A stretch of 64,000 nucleotides of DNA, from the NCBI GenBank assembly GCA_963828215.1, contig CAWHFO010000078.1, positions 62,001 to 126,000 of the forward strand. Direction: 5' to 3'. Origin of the DNA: CAVTJL01 sp963828215 (lineage in GTDB: Bacteria > Pseudomonadota > Alphaproteobacteria > Geminicoccales > Geminicoccaceae). The translations under genes were made by a program, and so were the position numbers. Position 1 is the first letter of the stretch, and the number at the start of each line of letters is the position of its first letter. Shown here piece by piece: positions 45,348 through 55,424 of this stretch. The notes under the pieces are model-generated. The model saw nothing but the letters and a program-made list of their open reading frames with translations. It did not search any database and was not told the DNA's origin.

Positions 45348-45887
45348 ATGTTGAGCCTCGCGCGACCGAACGCGATCAGCATCAAGCTCGTCGGTCCGTT
45401 CGATCTCGGACGCCTTTCGCGCCTGCACCGGAGCTGCTTCGACGAAGCATGGAGCCGTTCCGATCTCGCACACCTCCTGGCCCTGCCCGGCGGCTTCGGG
45501 CTCGTCGCCCGGCTCTTCGACGGCGGTCTCGCCGGGCTCGACGGGATGCGGGGCGTGGGCTTCTCGCTCTGCCGGGTCATTCGCGACGAGAGCGAGCTGC
45601 TCTCGATCGGCGTGGCGCCGAACTACAGGCGGCGGGCTGTCGGAGCCAACCTGCTCGATGCGAGCATGCGACGCTGCCACGAGTGGGGCGCGCGCGCGAT
45701 GTTCCTCGAGGTCGCGGTCGACAATGTGCCGGCCCAGCAGCTCTACGCAGACCATGGCTTCGATCGGGTCGGAACGCGGCCGGGCTATTATCAGCGGACC
45801 AATGGCGCCCGGATCAGCGCCTACACGATGCGCTCGAATCTCGAGGAGCGTTTCGGCCCCACCGGAGGTCCGAGCACGCCGGCCTGA
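45348..45887 (+). CDS. rimI: GNAT N-acetyltransferase, RimI-like
   Basis: 179 residues. GNAT motifs are ESELLSIGVAPNYRRRAVGANLL, the acetyl-CoA loop (R-R-x-x-x-G), and LEVAVDNVPAQQLYADHGFDRVGTRPGYY. Adjacent to tsaB it is likely the ribosomal S18 alanine acetyltransferase homologue, though the loop reads RRRAVGA rather than the common RRxGxG/A. It converges on the TusA-like gene with 7 bases between the stops. Confidence 0.87.
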   Translation: MLSLARPNAISIKLVGPFDLGRLSRLHRSCFDEAWSRSDLAHLLALPGGFGLVARLFDGGLAGLDGMRGVGFSLCRVIRDESELLSIGVAPNYRRRAVGANLLDASMRRCHEWGARAMFLEVAVDNVPAQQLYADHGFDRVGTRPGYYQRTNGARISAYTMRSNLEERFGPTGGPSTPA

Positions 45888-45894
45888 CGCCCGC

Positions 45895-46149
45895 TCAGCC
45901 GGGGCCCTGCCGACTTCCGCGCTTGCGGATGACCAGCTCGAAGACGTCGCCGTGGCGCCGGTCGAGGCGCAGGATCTCGTGGCCGTGATCGGTTACCGCG
46001 CGCGGCACGTTGACCAGCGCCTCGCCTTCCCTCAGCCATACGGTCAGCACACTGCCGTCCGCCATCTTCTCAAGTCGAATCTTGGTACGCACAAAGGTCA
46101 TGGGGCAGACCTCGCGTGTGATATCGAGCATCTCCGACCCGTTGCCCAT
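45895..46149 (-). CDS. TusA-family sulfur carrier protein
   Basis: 84 residues. MLDITREVCPMTFVRTKIRLE carries the family Cys-Pro-Met motif, Cys15, followed by the beta-alpha-beta sandwich typical of TusA/SirA proteins. It may relay sulfur for tRNA thiolation or cofactor synthesis. ATG 46149 was chosen because it positions the conserved core normally; the open frame extends 13 codons upstream. Divergent from the mucR-like gene. Confidence 0.85.
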   Translation of the reverse strand: MGNGSEMLDITREVCPMTFVRTKIRLEKMADGSVLTVWLREGEALVNVPRAVTDHGHEILRLDRRHGDVFELVIRKRGSRQGPG

Positions 46150-46264
46150 GCTACTAGGCTCCTTCTTCGCGATCCGATCACAAAGCACTTGCTATCTACG
46201 CGCGCTTAAATATGGTGCCGCCCTGCCTGCCGGTTTACTACCCGCCAAAGGACCGACCCGAAGT
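46150..46264. promoter_or_regulatory. Divergent intergenic region with possible mucR promoter
   Basis: A 115-base gap between the TusA-like and MucR-like genes, AT-richer than its surroundings. TTGCTA (46189-46194) and TATGGT (46211-46216), separated by 16 bases, could be -35 and -10 elements for the plus-strand gene. MucR-type regulators often bind AT-rich sites in their own promoters, so autoregulation is plausible. The motif match is weak. Confidence 0.3.
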
Positions 46265-46693
46265 ATGACTGAGAAGATAGGTCAGAACGAGCTGCTGTCG
46301 CTGACGACCGAGATCGTGGCATCTCACGTGTCGAACAACACGGTCGCGGTTGGCGATCTGCCGCAGCTCATCCGCCTCGTGTACACGGGCTTGGCCGCGC
46401 AGGGACACGAGGAGCAGAAGGAGCAGCCGGAGAAGCCGACGCCGGCGGTGCCGATCAAGAAATCGGTCATGCCGGAGCACATCATCTGCCTCGAGGACGG
46501 CAAGAAGCTCAAGATGCTCAAGCGTCACCTCAAAACGCGCTACAACATGACGCCGGACGAGTATCGTAAGCGCTGGGGCCTCGCGGACGACTATCCGATG
46601 GTGGCGCCGGCCTACGCCGAGCAGCGCTCCAGCCTGGCCAAGAAGATCGGGCTCGGCACGAAGCCCCGGGCGCGGGGCCGCCGCGCCGGCTGA
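46265..46693 (+). CDS. MucR/Ros family transcriptional regulator
   Basis: 142 residues. The family core PIKKSVMPEHIICLEDGKK followed by LKMLKRHLKTRYNMTPDEYRKRWGL includes the Ros zinc-finger Cys and His ligands; YPMVAPAYAEQRSSLAKKIGLG completes the signature. In alphaproteobacteria these are H-NS-like or gene-specific repressors of exopolysaccharide, motility and cell-cycle genes. ATG 46265 gives the standard TTEIVASHVSNNTV N-terminus. A strong terminator follows. Confidence 0.92.
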   Translation: MTEKIGQNELLSLTTEIVASHVSNNTVAVGDLPQLIRLVYTGLAAQGHEEQKEQPEKPTPAVPIKKSVMPEHIICLEDGKKLKMLKRHLKTRYNMTPDEYRKRWGLADDYPMVAPAYAEQRSSLAKKIGLGTKPRARGRRAG

Positions 46694-46713
46694 GCGCGTC
46701 GCATTGGCGGGAC

Positions 46714-46751
46714 GAGTGTCGCGGCAACGCGACGCTCACCCTCCGTTTTTT
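46714..46751 (+). terminator. Rho-independent terminator after the mucR-like gene
   Basis: A 10-base-pair stem (GAGTGTCGCG at 46714-46723, CGCGACGCTC at 46728-46737, one T-G wobble) with a GCAA tetraloop. A T6 run is at 46746-46751. It lies 20 bases after the stop. The 8-base spacer before the T-run is slightly long, but the structure is the strongest terminator in the window. Confidence 0.7.
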
Positions 46752-46907
46752 GCCGTTCGACCGCTCCGGCTGCATGATGATATGGATCTGCAAGCGCTGT
46801 CGCGCTATTGTCTCGACGCCGTGCTACGTCTGGAGCCGAAGGTCGGGTTGAAGAGGCGCAGGATGCGCTTACCTCTTGGTCATCCCTTGAGCGAGCCGCT
46901 CTAGAGC

Positions 46908-48268
46908 GTGCCCAGGACCGTCTGCATCAAGACTTTCGGCTGCCAGATGAACGTCTACGACTCCGACCGCATGGCGGAGCAGCTGGCGGTTCATGGCTAT
47001 CGTCGCGTCGACGCGGTTGAAGACGCCGACCTCGTTCTCCTCAACACCTGCCATATTCGCGAGAAGGCTGCCGAGAAAGTCTATTCCGAGCTCGGCCGGC
47101 TCCGGCGGCTCCGCGACGAGCGGCGCCATGCCGGTGGCGACATGCTTCTGGGCGTGGCCGGCTGCGTCGCCCAGGCCGAGGGCGAGGCGATGCTGGCCCG
47201 CGCCCCCTTCCTCGACATCGTCATCGGGCCCCAGGCCTACCACCGGCTTCCGGAGCTTCTGGCGCGCCGGGCGCGCGGTGCCCCCGGCCAAATCGACACC
47301 GAGTTCCCCCCGCGAGCAAGTTCGACGAGCTTCCGCGGCGCAACGGCGTCGGACGGGTCAGCGCGTTCCTCACGGTCCAGGAGGGCTGCGACAAGTTTTG
47401 CAGCTTCTGCGTCGTACCCTATACCCGGGGCGCCGAGGCGAGCCGACCGGCGGCGGCCGTCCTGGACGAGGCCCGGAGCCTGGTCGCATCGGGCGCGCGC
47501 GAGATCACGCTGCTCGGCCAGAACGTCAACGCCTACCATGGGCCCGGCCGAGACGGCGGCACCTGGGGCCTCGCCCGGCTGCTCCGAGAGCTGGCCGAGA
47601 TCCCGGGCGTGGAGCGCCTGCGCTATACGACGTCCCACCCCCGCGACATGGACGAGGATCTGATCCGGGCGCACCGCGACCTGCCGAGCCTGATGCCGTT
47701 CCTTCATCTGCCCGTCCAGTCGGGCTCGGACGCCGTGCTCGAGGCCATGAACCGGAGATATCGCGCCGACGACTACCGGCGGGTGGTCGACCGGTTGCGC
47801 GAAGCCCGGCCCGACATCGCCCTGTCGTCCGACTTCATCGTGGGATTCCCCGGCGAGACGGATGCCGCCTTCGAGGCCACGATGGCGCTGGTGCGCGAGG
47901 TGGGCTTCGCCCAGGCGTACTCCTTCAAATACAGCCCGCGCCCGGGCACGCCGGCAGCGGGTATGCGCAAGCAGATCGCGGAACCCGTCAAGGCCGAGCG
48001 CCTCGGGGCGCTGCAGGAGCTTCTCGACGCCCAGGCAGGGGCGTTCAACAGGGCGGCCGTGGGACGTCGGCTGGCCATCCTCGTCGAGCGCAAGGGCCGC
48101 CATCCGGGCCAGCTGGTCGGCCGCACGCCCTATATGCAGGCTGTCCATGTCACGGCGCCGGGGCTCGCGATCGGCGACTTGGCCCTGGCCCGGATTACCG
48201 CCTGCCACCCGCACAGCCTCGCCGGCGAGATCGTCGTCGAGCGCCAGCCAGAGGAGGGCTTAGCCTGA
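46908..48268 (+). CDS. miaB: tRNA-2-methylthio-N6-dimethylallyladenosine synthase MiaB (one frameshift)
   Basis: About 453 residues. The N-terminal UPF0004 domain (VCIKTFGCQMNVYDSDRM, LLNTCHIREKA, GVAGCVAQ) carries the cysteines of the auxiliary cluster. The radical-SAM motif GCDKFCSFCVVPYTRG has Cys-x3-Cys-x2-Cys, and a TRAM domain ends the protein. The frame changes near 47310, where SKFDELPRRNGVGRVSAF lies in another frame; one missing base explains it. It methylthiolates i6A37 in tRNA. GTG 46908 is the start. Confidence 0.9.
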
Positions 48269-49305
48269 GAACCATCGCGCCGCTCGCGGACTTTCGCGGT
48301 GCCAGCCACCGTGTCAGCTTCGATGACAACGCCATCTGTGCCCTCCTTTTCGGCCAGCACCACCTGAACCTCGCGCGCATCGAGCAGAAGCTCCCGGTCA
48401 GCATCGTGACGCGCGGCAACGAGGTCTTCATCCAGGGCGAGAGCGAGAGCGATGTGCAGGCTGCGGCAACGGTTCTCCAGGACCTCTACGGCAGATTGCG
48501 CCGGGGCGTGACCGTCGACAGGGACGAGGTCGACGCGGCCGTTCGCATGCTCGACCGCCGGGACGGCGCAGCCTCCGGCGAGCACGGTCAGGTCCGCACG
48601 GAGCGACGGACCGTCGCGCCGCGGACGCCGAACCAGGCCGCCTATATCCGCGCGCTCGAGACCTTCGAGCTGGTGTTCGCGCTCGGCCCGGCGGGCACGG
48701 GCAAGACCTATCTCGCCGTGGCGGTCGCCGTGGCCTTCCTCAAGCAGCGTCGCGTCGAGCGGCTGATCCTGTCGCGGCCGGCCGTCGAGGCCGGCGAGAG
48801 GCTGGGCTTTCTCCCGGGCGACCTCAAGGAGAAGGTCGATCCCTACCTGCGGCCGCTCTACGATGCCCTGCAGGACATGCTGCCCGACGGCAAGCTGCAG
48901 AGCCGCCTCGAGACCGGCCAGATCGAGATCGCCCCGCTCGCCTATATGCGGGGCCGCACCCTCTCCAATGCCTTCGTCATCCTCGACGAGGCTCAGAACA
49001 CGACGCCGGCGCAGATGAAAATGTTCCTGACCAGGCTCGGTGAGAACTCGAGAATGGTGGTGACCGGCGATCCGACGCAGACGGACCTGCCGCCGGGCGC
49101 CCCGTCGGGCCTCGTCGACGCCGTCGGCAAGCTCGAGGGGGTGTCCGATATCGCCATGGTCCGGTTCGACCGGGGCGATATTGTCCGGCATCAACTCGTC
49201 ACCGAGATAATTGAGGCTTACGACCGGGCCGCCGAGCCTGGTCGGCACGAGAAAGGGACATCGGGGCGCCCACGACAGGCGCCGTCCTCAGACAATGGAC
49301 AGTGA
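48265..49305 (+). CDS. PhoH-family ATPase, apparent CTG start
   Basis: 346 residues. Walker A GPAGTGKTYLAVA lies near residue 141, followed by ILSRPAVEAGERLGFLPGDLKEKVDPYLRPLYDAL and FVILDEAQNTTPAQMKMFLTR (Walker B). An N-terminal KH-like segment is retained. The frame reaches CTG at 48265, which overlaps the miaB stop as CTGA and sits 7-8 bases after a GGAGG ribosome-binding site; there is no in-frame ATG, GTG or TTG before the conserved core. It belongs to the miaB-phoH-ybeY cluster and probably acts in RNA metabolism. Confidence 0.9.
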   Translation: MRTIAPLADFRGASHRVSFDDNAICALLFGQHHLNLARIEQKLPVSIVTRGNEVFIQGESESDVQAAATVLQDLYGRLRRGVTVDRDEVDAAVRMLDRRDGAASGEHGQVRTERRTVAPRTPNQAAYIRALETFELVFALGPAGTGKTYLAVAVAVAFLKQRRVERLILSRPAVEAGERLGFLPGDLKEKVDPYLRPLYDALQDMLPDGKLQSRLETGQIEIAPLAYMRGRTLSNAFVILDEAQNTTPAQMKMFLTRLGENSRMVVTGDPTQTDLPPGAPSGLVDAVGKLEGVSDIAMVRFDRGDIVRHQLVTEIIEAYDRAAEPGRHEKGTSGRPRQAPSSDNGQ

Positions 49306-49801
49306 CAGTAGCTCCTCTATCGAGGTGACGATCGCGGCCCCTGGCTGGGCCGCGCTCGTCACCGACCCCGATGCCTTCTGCCGTGCCGCCGCCGAAGCCG
49401 CTCTTTGCCACGCACGCCCGCTTCCCGCCCGCATGCTCGAGCTGGGCATCCTTCTGGCCGATGACGCCCGGATCCGCGAGCTCAACCGCATCTGGCGGCA
49501 TCAGGACAGAGCCACGAACGTGCTCTCGTTCCCGTCCGGCGCCGGGGAGATCGACCTTCCCCGCGAGCTGCCCCTGCCGCTCGGCGACGTGGCCCTGGCG
49601 CTCGAGACGGTGCAGGCCGAGGCGGCGCGCGCCGGCAGGCCCGCCGCCCATCACGTTGCCCATCTCGTGGTTCACGGAGTGCTGCACCTTCTCGGCCACG
49701 ACCACGAGACGGCAGAGGAGGCGGAGCTGATGGAGGCCCACGAGACGGCCATCCTGGCCGAGCTCGGTGTTCCCGATCCCTGGGCCGACGAGGCAGCATG
49801 A
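49295..49801 (+). CDS. ybeY: Endoribonuclease YbeY
   Basis: 168 residues. The zinc-binding signature HGVLHLLGHDHETAEEA (three His) and the upstream NRIWRHQDRATNVLSFP are diagnostic of YbeY. It matures 16S rRNA 3' ends and participates in ribosome quality control. ATG 49295 overlaps the phoH stop by 11 bases. Its own stop overlaps the corC-like ATG by four bases. Confidence 0.93.
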   Translation: MDSDSSSSIEVTIAAPGWAALVTDPDAFCRAAAEAALCHARPLPARMLELGILLADDARIRELNRIWRHQDRATNVLSFPSGAGEIDLPRELPLPLGDVALALETVQAEAARAGRPAAHHVAHLVVHGVLHLLGHDHETAEEAELMEAHETAILAELGVPDPWADEAA

Positions 49802-50718
49802 AGCAGATCGCCAAGCGCGAGACGGAATCGGGCTCCTTGCTCGACGGTCTGCTGCGCCGCCTCCGCGAGCTGGCCGGCCGGGCCGAGCCCGAGGGCTCGC
49901 TTCAAGAGACCCTCGAGGAGCTGATCGAGGAAGCCGAGGAGGACAGCCACCTCGCCTTCACGGACGAGCAGCGGGCCCTGCTGCTGAACGCGCTGTCGTT
50001 CGGCGAGCTGAGGGTCGGCGACGTCATGGTGCCGCGCTCCGACATCAAGGCGGTGGCGGTGGGCGCGGACGTCGGTGACGTGGTGCGCGCGATGCGCGAG
50101 TCCGACCACGCCCAGCTCCTCGTCTATCGGGACACCCTCGACAATGTGGTCGGCATCGTTCGGGTCAAGGATATCCTGGCTTTCTGGGGCGACGGCGCGA
50201 CCTTCGACCTGGTCGAGGTGGTGCGTCCCGTGCTCGTCGTCCCGCCGTCGATGCGGGTCTTGGATCTCCTGCTGGAGATGCGCGACAAGCAGATGAGCAT
50301 GGCCGTCGTCGTGGACGAGTTCGGGGGCACGGACGGTCTCGTCACGACCACGGATCTCGTCGAGGAGATCGTCGGCGAGCTCGGCGAGGAGCAGGATCGG
50401 CTGCTCGGCACGCAGCTCGCGACGCGGCCCGACGGCGCCATCGACGCCGATGCGCGGGTCGATCTCGAGGAGCTCGAGAAGCGGCTGGGGCTGCGGCTTC
50501 TGGGCGAGGACGAGCGCGACGAGGCCGACACGCTGGCCGGCCTGATCTTCGCGCTCGTCGACCGCATTCCCCAGAAGGGCGAGATCGTCCCGCATCCGAG
50601 CGGCGTGACGTTCGAGGTGCTCGACGCCGATCCGCGGCGCATCAAGCGCATCCGCATCCACCCGCGTCGGCCGTCGGACAAGGAAGCTCCCGCAGGGCGG
50701 GGTCACGCGGCGAAGTGA
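49798..50718 (+). CDS. CBS-domain hemolysin/CorC-type transporter-associated protein
   Basis: 306 residues. Two CBS domains (VGDVMVPRSDIKAVAV; VVDEFGGTDGLVTTTDLVEEIVGE) are followed by a CorC_HlyC domain near the C-terminus. The N-terminal membrane domain of long paralogues is absent, as in CorC/TlyC of this operon. The family is linked to magnesium/cobalt efflux, but the role in this operon is not settled. ATGA overlap with ybeY; it ends overlapping the lnt start. Confidence 0.9.
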   Translation: MKQIAKRETESGSLLDGLLRRLRELAGRAEPEGSLQETLEELIEEAEEDSHLAFTDEQRALLLNALSFGELRVGDVMVPRSDIKAVAVGADVGDVVRAMRESDHAQLLVYRDTLDNVVGIVRVKDILAFWGDGATFDLVEVVRPVLVVPPSMRVLDLLLEMRDKQMSMAVVVDEFGGTDGLVTTTDLVEEIVGELGEEQDRLLGTQLATRPDGAIDADARVDLEELEKRLGLRLLGEDERDEADTLAGLIFALVDRIPQKGEIVPHPSGVTFEVLDADPRRIKRIRIHPRRPSDKEAPAGRGHAAK

Positions 50719-52283
50719 GCGATCGGCTCGCCCGGGCCCCGTGGCCGGCGCTGCGGGCGCGACTCCTGCGCCGCCCGAACCTGGGCGCGCTCCTTCTGGG
50801 CGCGATCGCCGCCTCGGCACTGCCGCCGGTCGGCGCCGTGCCGGCCCTCCTGGCCATGGCTTGCCTGCTCGCCCTGCTGCACGATGCGGCTGGGCCCTGG
50901 CCAGCGTTCCGACGCGGCTGGTGTTTCGCCTTCGGCTGGTTCGTGGCCGGCCTCTACTGGATCGGCATCGCATTCTTCACCGATGCCGAGCGCTTCGGCC
51001 CGCTCGCCGCTCCGGCACTTTTCCTCCTCTGCGGCGCCCTCGCCCTCCTGCCCGGGGCCGCGGCCTTCGCCCTCAGGCTTCGGCGCTGGCGATCGCCGGA
51101 GGCGATGGCATGCGCCTGGGCGCTTCTCTGGGTGCTGGCGGAGGCGATCCGCGGCACCTACGGGCTCCGCTTTCCCTGGAACCCCATCAGCCTCGTCTGG
51201 GCGGTGAGCCCGGCCACCCTGCAGCCGCTCGCCTGGATCGGCACCTATGGGCTGGGCCTCGTCACCGTGCTCCTCGCCAGCCTGCCGGCGACCCTGCTGC
51301 TGCGTGCGGGGCCGGACCGCTGGCGCGGGCCGGTGATGGCGGCCCTCGGATTGGGCCTTCTGGTCGGAGGGGGCGCCCTCCGGCTGGCCCTGCTTGTCCC
51401 GCCTCCCGACACGGGCCTGAGGCTCCGGCTCGTGCAGGGCGACATTCCCCAGGACCTCAAATGGGACCCCCTGAAGCAGGCGCAGTGGCTGCGCCGTCAT
51501 GTCGAGCTGTCGGAGCGACCCGCGGCGGCGCCGCTCGATCTCGTCATCTGGCCCGAGAGCGCCGTGCCCTATCCGTTGGAGAGGGATCCGGAGGTCCGCA
51601 GCTTCGTCGCGACGGCCGCTCCCGCCGGCGGCTATCTCCTGACGGGTGGCGATCGGGTCGACATCGACTCCACGCCGCCTACCGCCAACGACAGCATCTT
51701 CGCGCTCGACCGCAAGGGCGACATCCTCGCACGCTACGACAAGGTCAATCTCGTCCCTTTCGGTGAATACCTGCCGTTCAGAAGCGTCCTGGCGCGCTTC
51801 GGGCTCGAAAAGCTGACGGCCGGCACGATCGACTTCGTTCCCGGGCCCCCGCGGCGCGCCATGCTGCTGCCGGGCATTCCGCCGTTCAGCCCGCTCGTCT
51901 GCTACGATGCGATCTTCCCGGGCGAAGCCTTGGCCCTCGGCCCAAGGCCCGACTGGATCCTGAACGTCACGAACGACGCTTGGTTCGGCCGCAGCTCCGG
52001 CCCCTATCAGCACTTGGGAATGGCCAGGATGCGGTCGGTCGAGGAGGGGCTGCCGCTGGTCCGTGCGGCCAACAATGGCATCTCGGTGGTGACCGACGCG
52101 ATGGGCCGGATTCGGGTCCGGCTCGGCCTCGACGAGATGGGCGTGCTCGACACCGACCTGCCGGCCGCCCTGCCCGGGGGCACCCTCTATGGCGCGCACG
52201 GATGGCTGACCGTGGGCGCCGCCACCCTCCTCCTCGCCCTGGCTGGCGTGCTGCTCGAAGGTCGTGCTAGACGCCGCCCATGA
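50715..52283 (+). CDS. lnt: Apolipoprotein N-acyltransferase
   Basis: 522 residues. About seven N-terminal membrane helices precede a nitrilase-like periplasmic domain with the Glu (VIWPESAVPYP), Lys (YDKVNLVPFGEYLPF) and Cys (SPLVCYDAIFP) catalytic triad. It adds the third acyl chain to lipoproteins. GTG 50715 overlaps the corC-like stop by four bases. Confidence 0.93.
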   Translation: MSDRLARAPWPALRARLLRRPNLGALLLGAIAASALPPVGAVPALLAMACLLALLHDAAGPWPAFRRGWCFAFGWFVAGLYWIGIAFFTDAERFGPLAAPALFLLCGALALLPGAAAFALRLRRWRSPEAMACAWALLWVLAEAIRGTYGLRFPWNPISLVWAVSPATLQPLAWIGTYGLGLVTVLLASLPATLLLRAGPDRWRGPVMAALGLGLLVGGGALRLALLVPPPDTGLRLRLVQGDIPQDLKWDPLKQAQWLRRHVELSERPAAAPLDLVIWPESAVPYPLERDPEVRSFVATAAPAGGYLLTGGDRVDIDSTPPTANDSIFALDRKGDILARYDKVNLVPFGEYLPFRSVLARFGLEKLTAGTIDFVPGPPRRAMLLPGIPPFSPLVCYDAIFPGEALALGPRPDWILNVTNDAWFGRSSGPYQHLGMARMRSVEEGLPLVRAANNGISVVTDAMGRIRVRLGLDEMGVLDTDLPAALPGGTLYGAHGWLTVGAATLLLALAGVLLEGRARRRP

Positions 52284-52334
52284 GCGGAGCCGACCTCGAA
52301 TTCGCCCGGCTCCCGCCCATTCGAGAGGGCGCCG

Positions 52335-52805
52335 ATGGCTGAGCGACCGAACCCCGTGGACGTCCATGTCGGCCAGCGCCTGCGCCTGCGTCGCTCGCTC
52401 ATGGGAATGAGCCAGGAAAGGCTCGGCGAGACGCTGGGCCTGACCTTCCAACAGATCCAGAAATACGAGCGGGGCGCCAATCGCATCGGGGCGAGCCGGC
52501 TCTTTGCCATCAGCCTCGCCCTCAAGGTCCCCGTCGCATGGTTCTTCGAGGAGATGGACGGGGCGATCAGGAACGACGCTGCGAGCCATGGTCGCGGCCT
52601 GAGCGAGCCGGGCGCCGCTTTCATCATGGAGGGCGAGGCGCCGACCGCTGAGCCGCCGCTCATCGACCGCCGCGAGACCCTGGAGCTGGTGCGTGCGTTC
52701 AACCGGATACGGGATGCGACGGTTCGCCGCCGGATCTTCGATCTGGCCAAGGCCGTGGCGGCTCTCGACGACCCCAGCGTACAGTCCGACGCTGGCTTGG
52801 CTTGA
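52335..52805 (+). CDS. XRE-family transcriptional regulator
   Basis: 156 residues. The N-terminal helix-turn-helix (VGQRLRLRRSLMGMSQERLGETLGLTFQQIQKYERGANRI) is a textbook XRE domain. The C-terminal ~70 residues end with a helical RDATVRRRIFDLAKAVAAL. A gene of this type commonly lies between lnt and metK in alphaproteobacteria; its targets are not identifiable from sequence. Confidence 0.88.
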   Translation: MAERPNPVDVHVGQRLRLRRSLMGMSQERLGETLGLTFQQIQKYERGANRIGASRLFAISLALKVPVAWFFEEMDGAIRNDAASHGRGLSEPGAAFIMEGEAPTAEPPLIDRRETLELVRAFNRIRDATVRRRIFDLAKAVAALDDPSVQSDAGLA

Positions 52806-52897
52806 CCGCATAGCCTAAACTCGTCTTAAAGACGCGGCCGCCGGCTCGCATACATCTTGCGCGCGCAGGCCCGTGTGTGTGGGGAGAAACTACGCCG

Positions 52898-54060
<1,163 letters not shown>

Positions 54061-54064
<4 letters not shown>

Positions 54065-54813
54065 GCCGCCCGAGCTCGGGCGAAGCGGCGACCGTTCGGC
54101 CGCGTCCGCAGATCTACGGGCGACGTCTCGGTCCGCGGCTGCGACCGGGACGCCGTCGCCTTCTGGACGAGCTTCTGCCGGAGCTTCGCGTCACGCTGCC
54201 GGACGTTGGAGCCCTCGACCCGCGGAGCCTCTTCGCCCGGCCGACCCGCTCCATCTGGCTCGAGATCGGCTTCGGCGGTGGCGAGCATCTGGCATCGCTG
54301 GCCAGGATGCATCCCGATGTCGGCTTCATCGGCGTCGAGCCGTTCGTTTCGGGCGTGGCCCGGCTGCTGGCCGCCTGCGAGGCCGAGGCGCTCGACAATG
54401 TGCGTATCCTCGTCGACGACGCCAGGCTGCTTCTGGACGCCCTGCCCGAGGCCTCGATCGGGCGGGCGTTCATTCTCTTTCCCGATCCCTGGCCGAAGCT
54501 TCGGCACCACAAGCGTCGCATCGTCTCGCCGCGGACGATCGCGGAGCTCGCCCGGGCGTTGACCCCGGGCGCCGAGCTGCGCCTCGCGACCGACGATCCG
54601 GGCTATGCACGCTGGATGCTGAAGGTGCTGCTCGGCGAGCGGCGCCTGGTCTGGCTGGCCGAGCGGGCCTGCGAGTGGCAGACCCGGCCGGCGGACTGGC
54701 CTTCGACCCGCTACGAGATCAAGGCGCTCGGCGCCGGGCGCCGACCCGTCTATTTGCATTTCAGGAAATGCGACGGCCCCGACCCGTCGATGGGGCTTGC
54801 GCAGCGGGCATGA
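54061..54813 (+). CDS. trmB: tRNA (guanine-N7-)-methyltransferase, apparent CTG start
   Basis: About 250 residues. QIYGRRLGPRLRPGRRRLLDELLP is the family N-terminus. WLEIGFGGGEHLASLA is the SAM-binding motif and ILFPDPWPKLRHHKRRIVSP is diagnostic of TrmB. It methylates G46 of tRNA. CTG at 54061 overlaps the metK stop as CTGA. The alternative, GTG 54016, would overlap metK by 49 bases and adds no conserved residues. The start is less certain than for phoH because the ribosome-binding site is weak. Confidence 0.9.
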
Positions 54814-54855
54814 ACGCCGCATATACCGGCTTCTCCTCTATCTGAACGAGACTGC

Positions 54856-54877
54856 GGAGTGGGTTGAAACCCGCTCC
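54856..54877 (+). promoter_or_regulatory. Hairpin in the rimP-nusA leader
   Basis: GGAGTGGG (54856-54863) pairs with CCCGCTCC (54870-54877), with one T-G wobble, around a TTGAAA loop. It lies 28 bases before the rimP GTG, in the leader of the rimP-nusA-infB operon. Such leaders can host NusA- or processing-related control. No T-run follows, so it is not a plain terminator. Confidence 0.4.
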
Positions 54878-54904
54878 CGTCGTCGTGTCCGCCAACCAGG
54901 GGTC

Positions 54905-55411
54905 GTGACGTTCGACAATATCAACAAGCTCATCGAGCCGATGCTTCATGCCATGGGGTTCGAGCTCGTTCGGGTGCGCATGATGGGTGGCCAGCGCCGT
55001 ACGCTGCAGGTGATGGCGGAGCCCGCCGACCACGAGCGCGTCATGACGGTGGACGACTGTGCCGAGATCAGCCACGCCGTGTCGGCTCTCCTGGACGTTG
55101 AGGATCCTATTCCGGGTGCGTATGTGCTCGAGGTGAGCTCGCCCGGTCTCGACCGGCCTCTGGTCCACGCGGAGCATTTCGCGCGGTTCGTGGGGCACAG
55201 GGCGCGCATCGAGGTCGACCCGCCGATTGCCGGTCGCCGCCGGTTCGTGGGTCGGCTTCGGGGTCTGGACGACGGTCATGTGGTGATCGAAACGGAGGGG
55301 AACGCCGAGCGGCTGCCGCTCGCGCTGATCAAGCGCGCCAAGCTCGTTTTGGCCGACGGGGCGGCCCCGGCGGCCGGACGGTCGGGTCCCGGTGGTCGAA
55401 AGTCGAGGTGA
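54905..55411 (+). CDS. rimP: Ribosome maturation factor RimP
   Basis: 168 residues. INKLIEPMLHAMGFELVRVRMMGG and VLEVSSPGLDRPLVHAEHFARFVG are RimP hallmarks, with an N-terminal alpha/beta domain and a C-terminal Sm-like barrel. It assists 30S subunit maturation. GTG 54905 gives the usual length. It precedes nusA by 13 bases, the canonical order. Confidence 0.93.
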   Translation: MTFDNINKLIEPMLHAMGFELVRVRMMGGQRRTLQVMAEPADHERVMTVDDCAEISHAVSALLDVEDPIPGAYVLEVSSPGLDRPLVHAEHFARFVGHRARIEVDPPIAGRRRFVGRLRGLDDGHVVIETEGNAERLPLALIKRAKLVLADGAAPAAGRSGPGGRKSR

Positions 55412-55424
55412 AGGAGTTGGTTCG

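Noticed and set aside
52806..52897. Possible SAM-responsive riboswitch before metK
   Set aside because: No SAM-II, SAM/SAH or SAM-I conserved blocks or pseudoknot pairing could be matched in the 92 bases.
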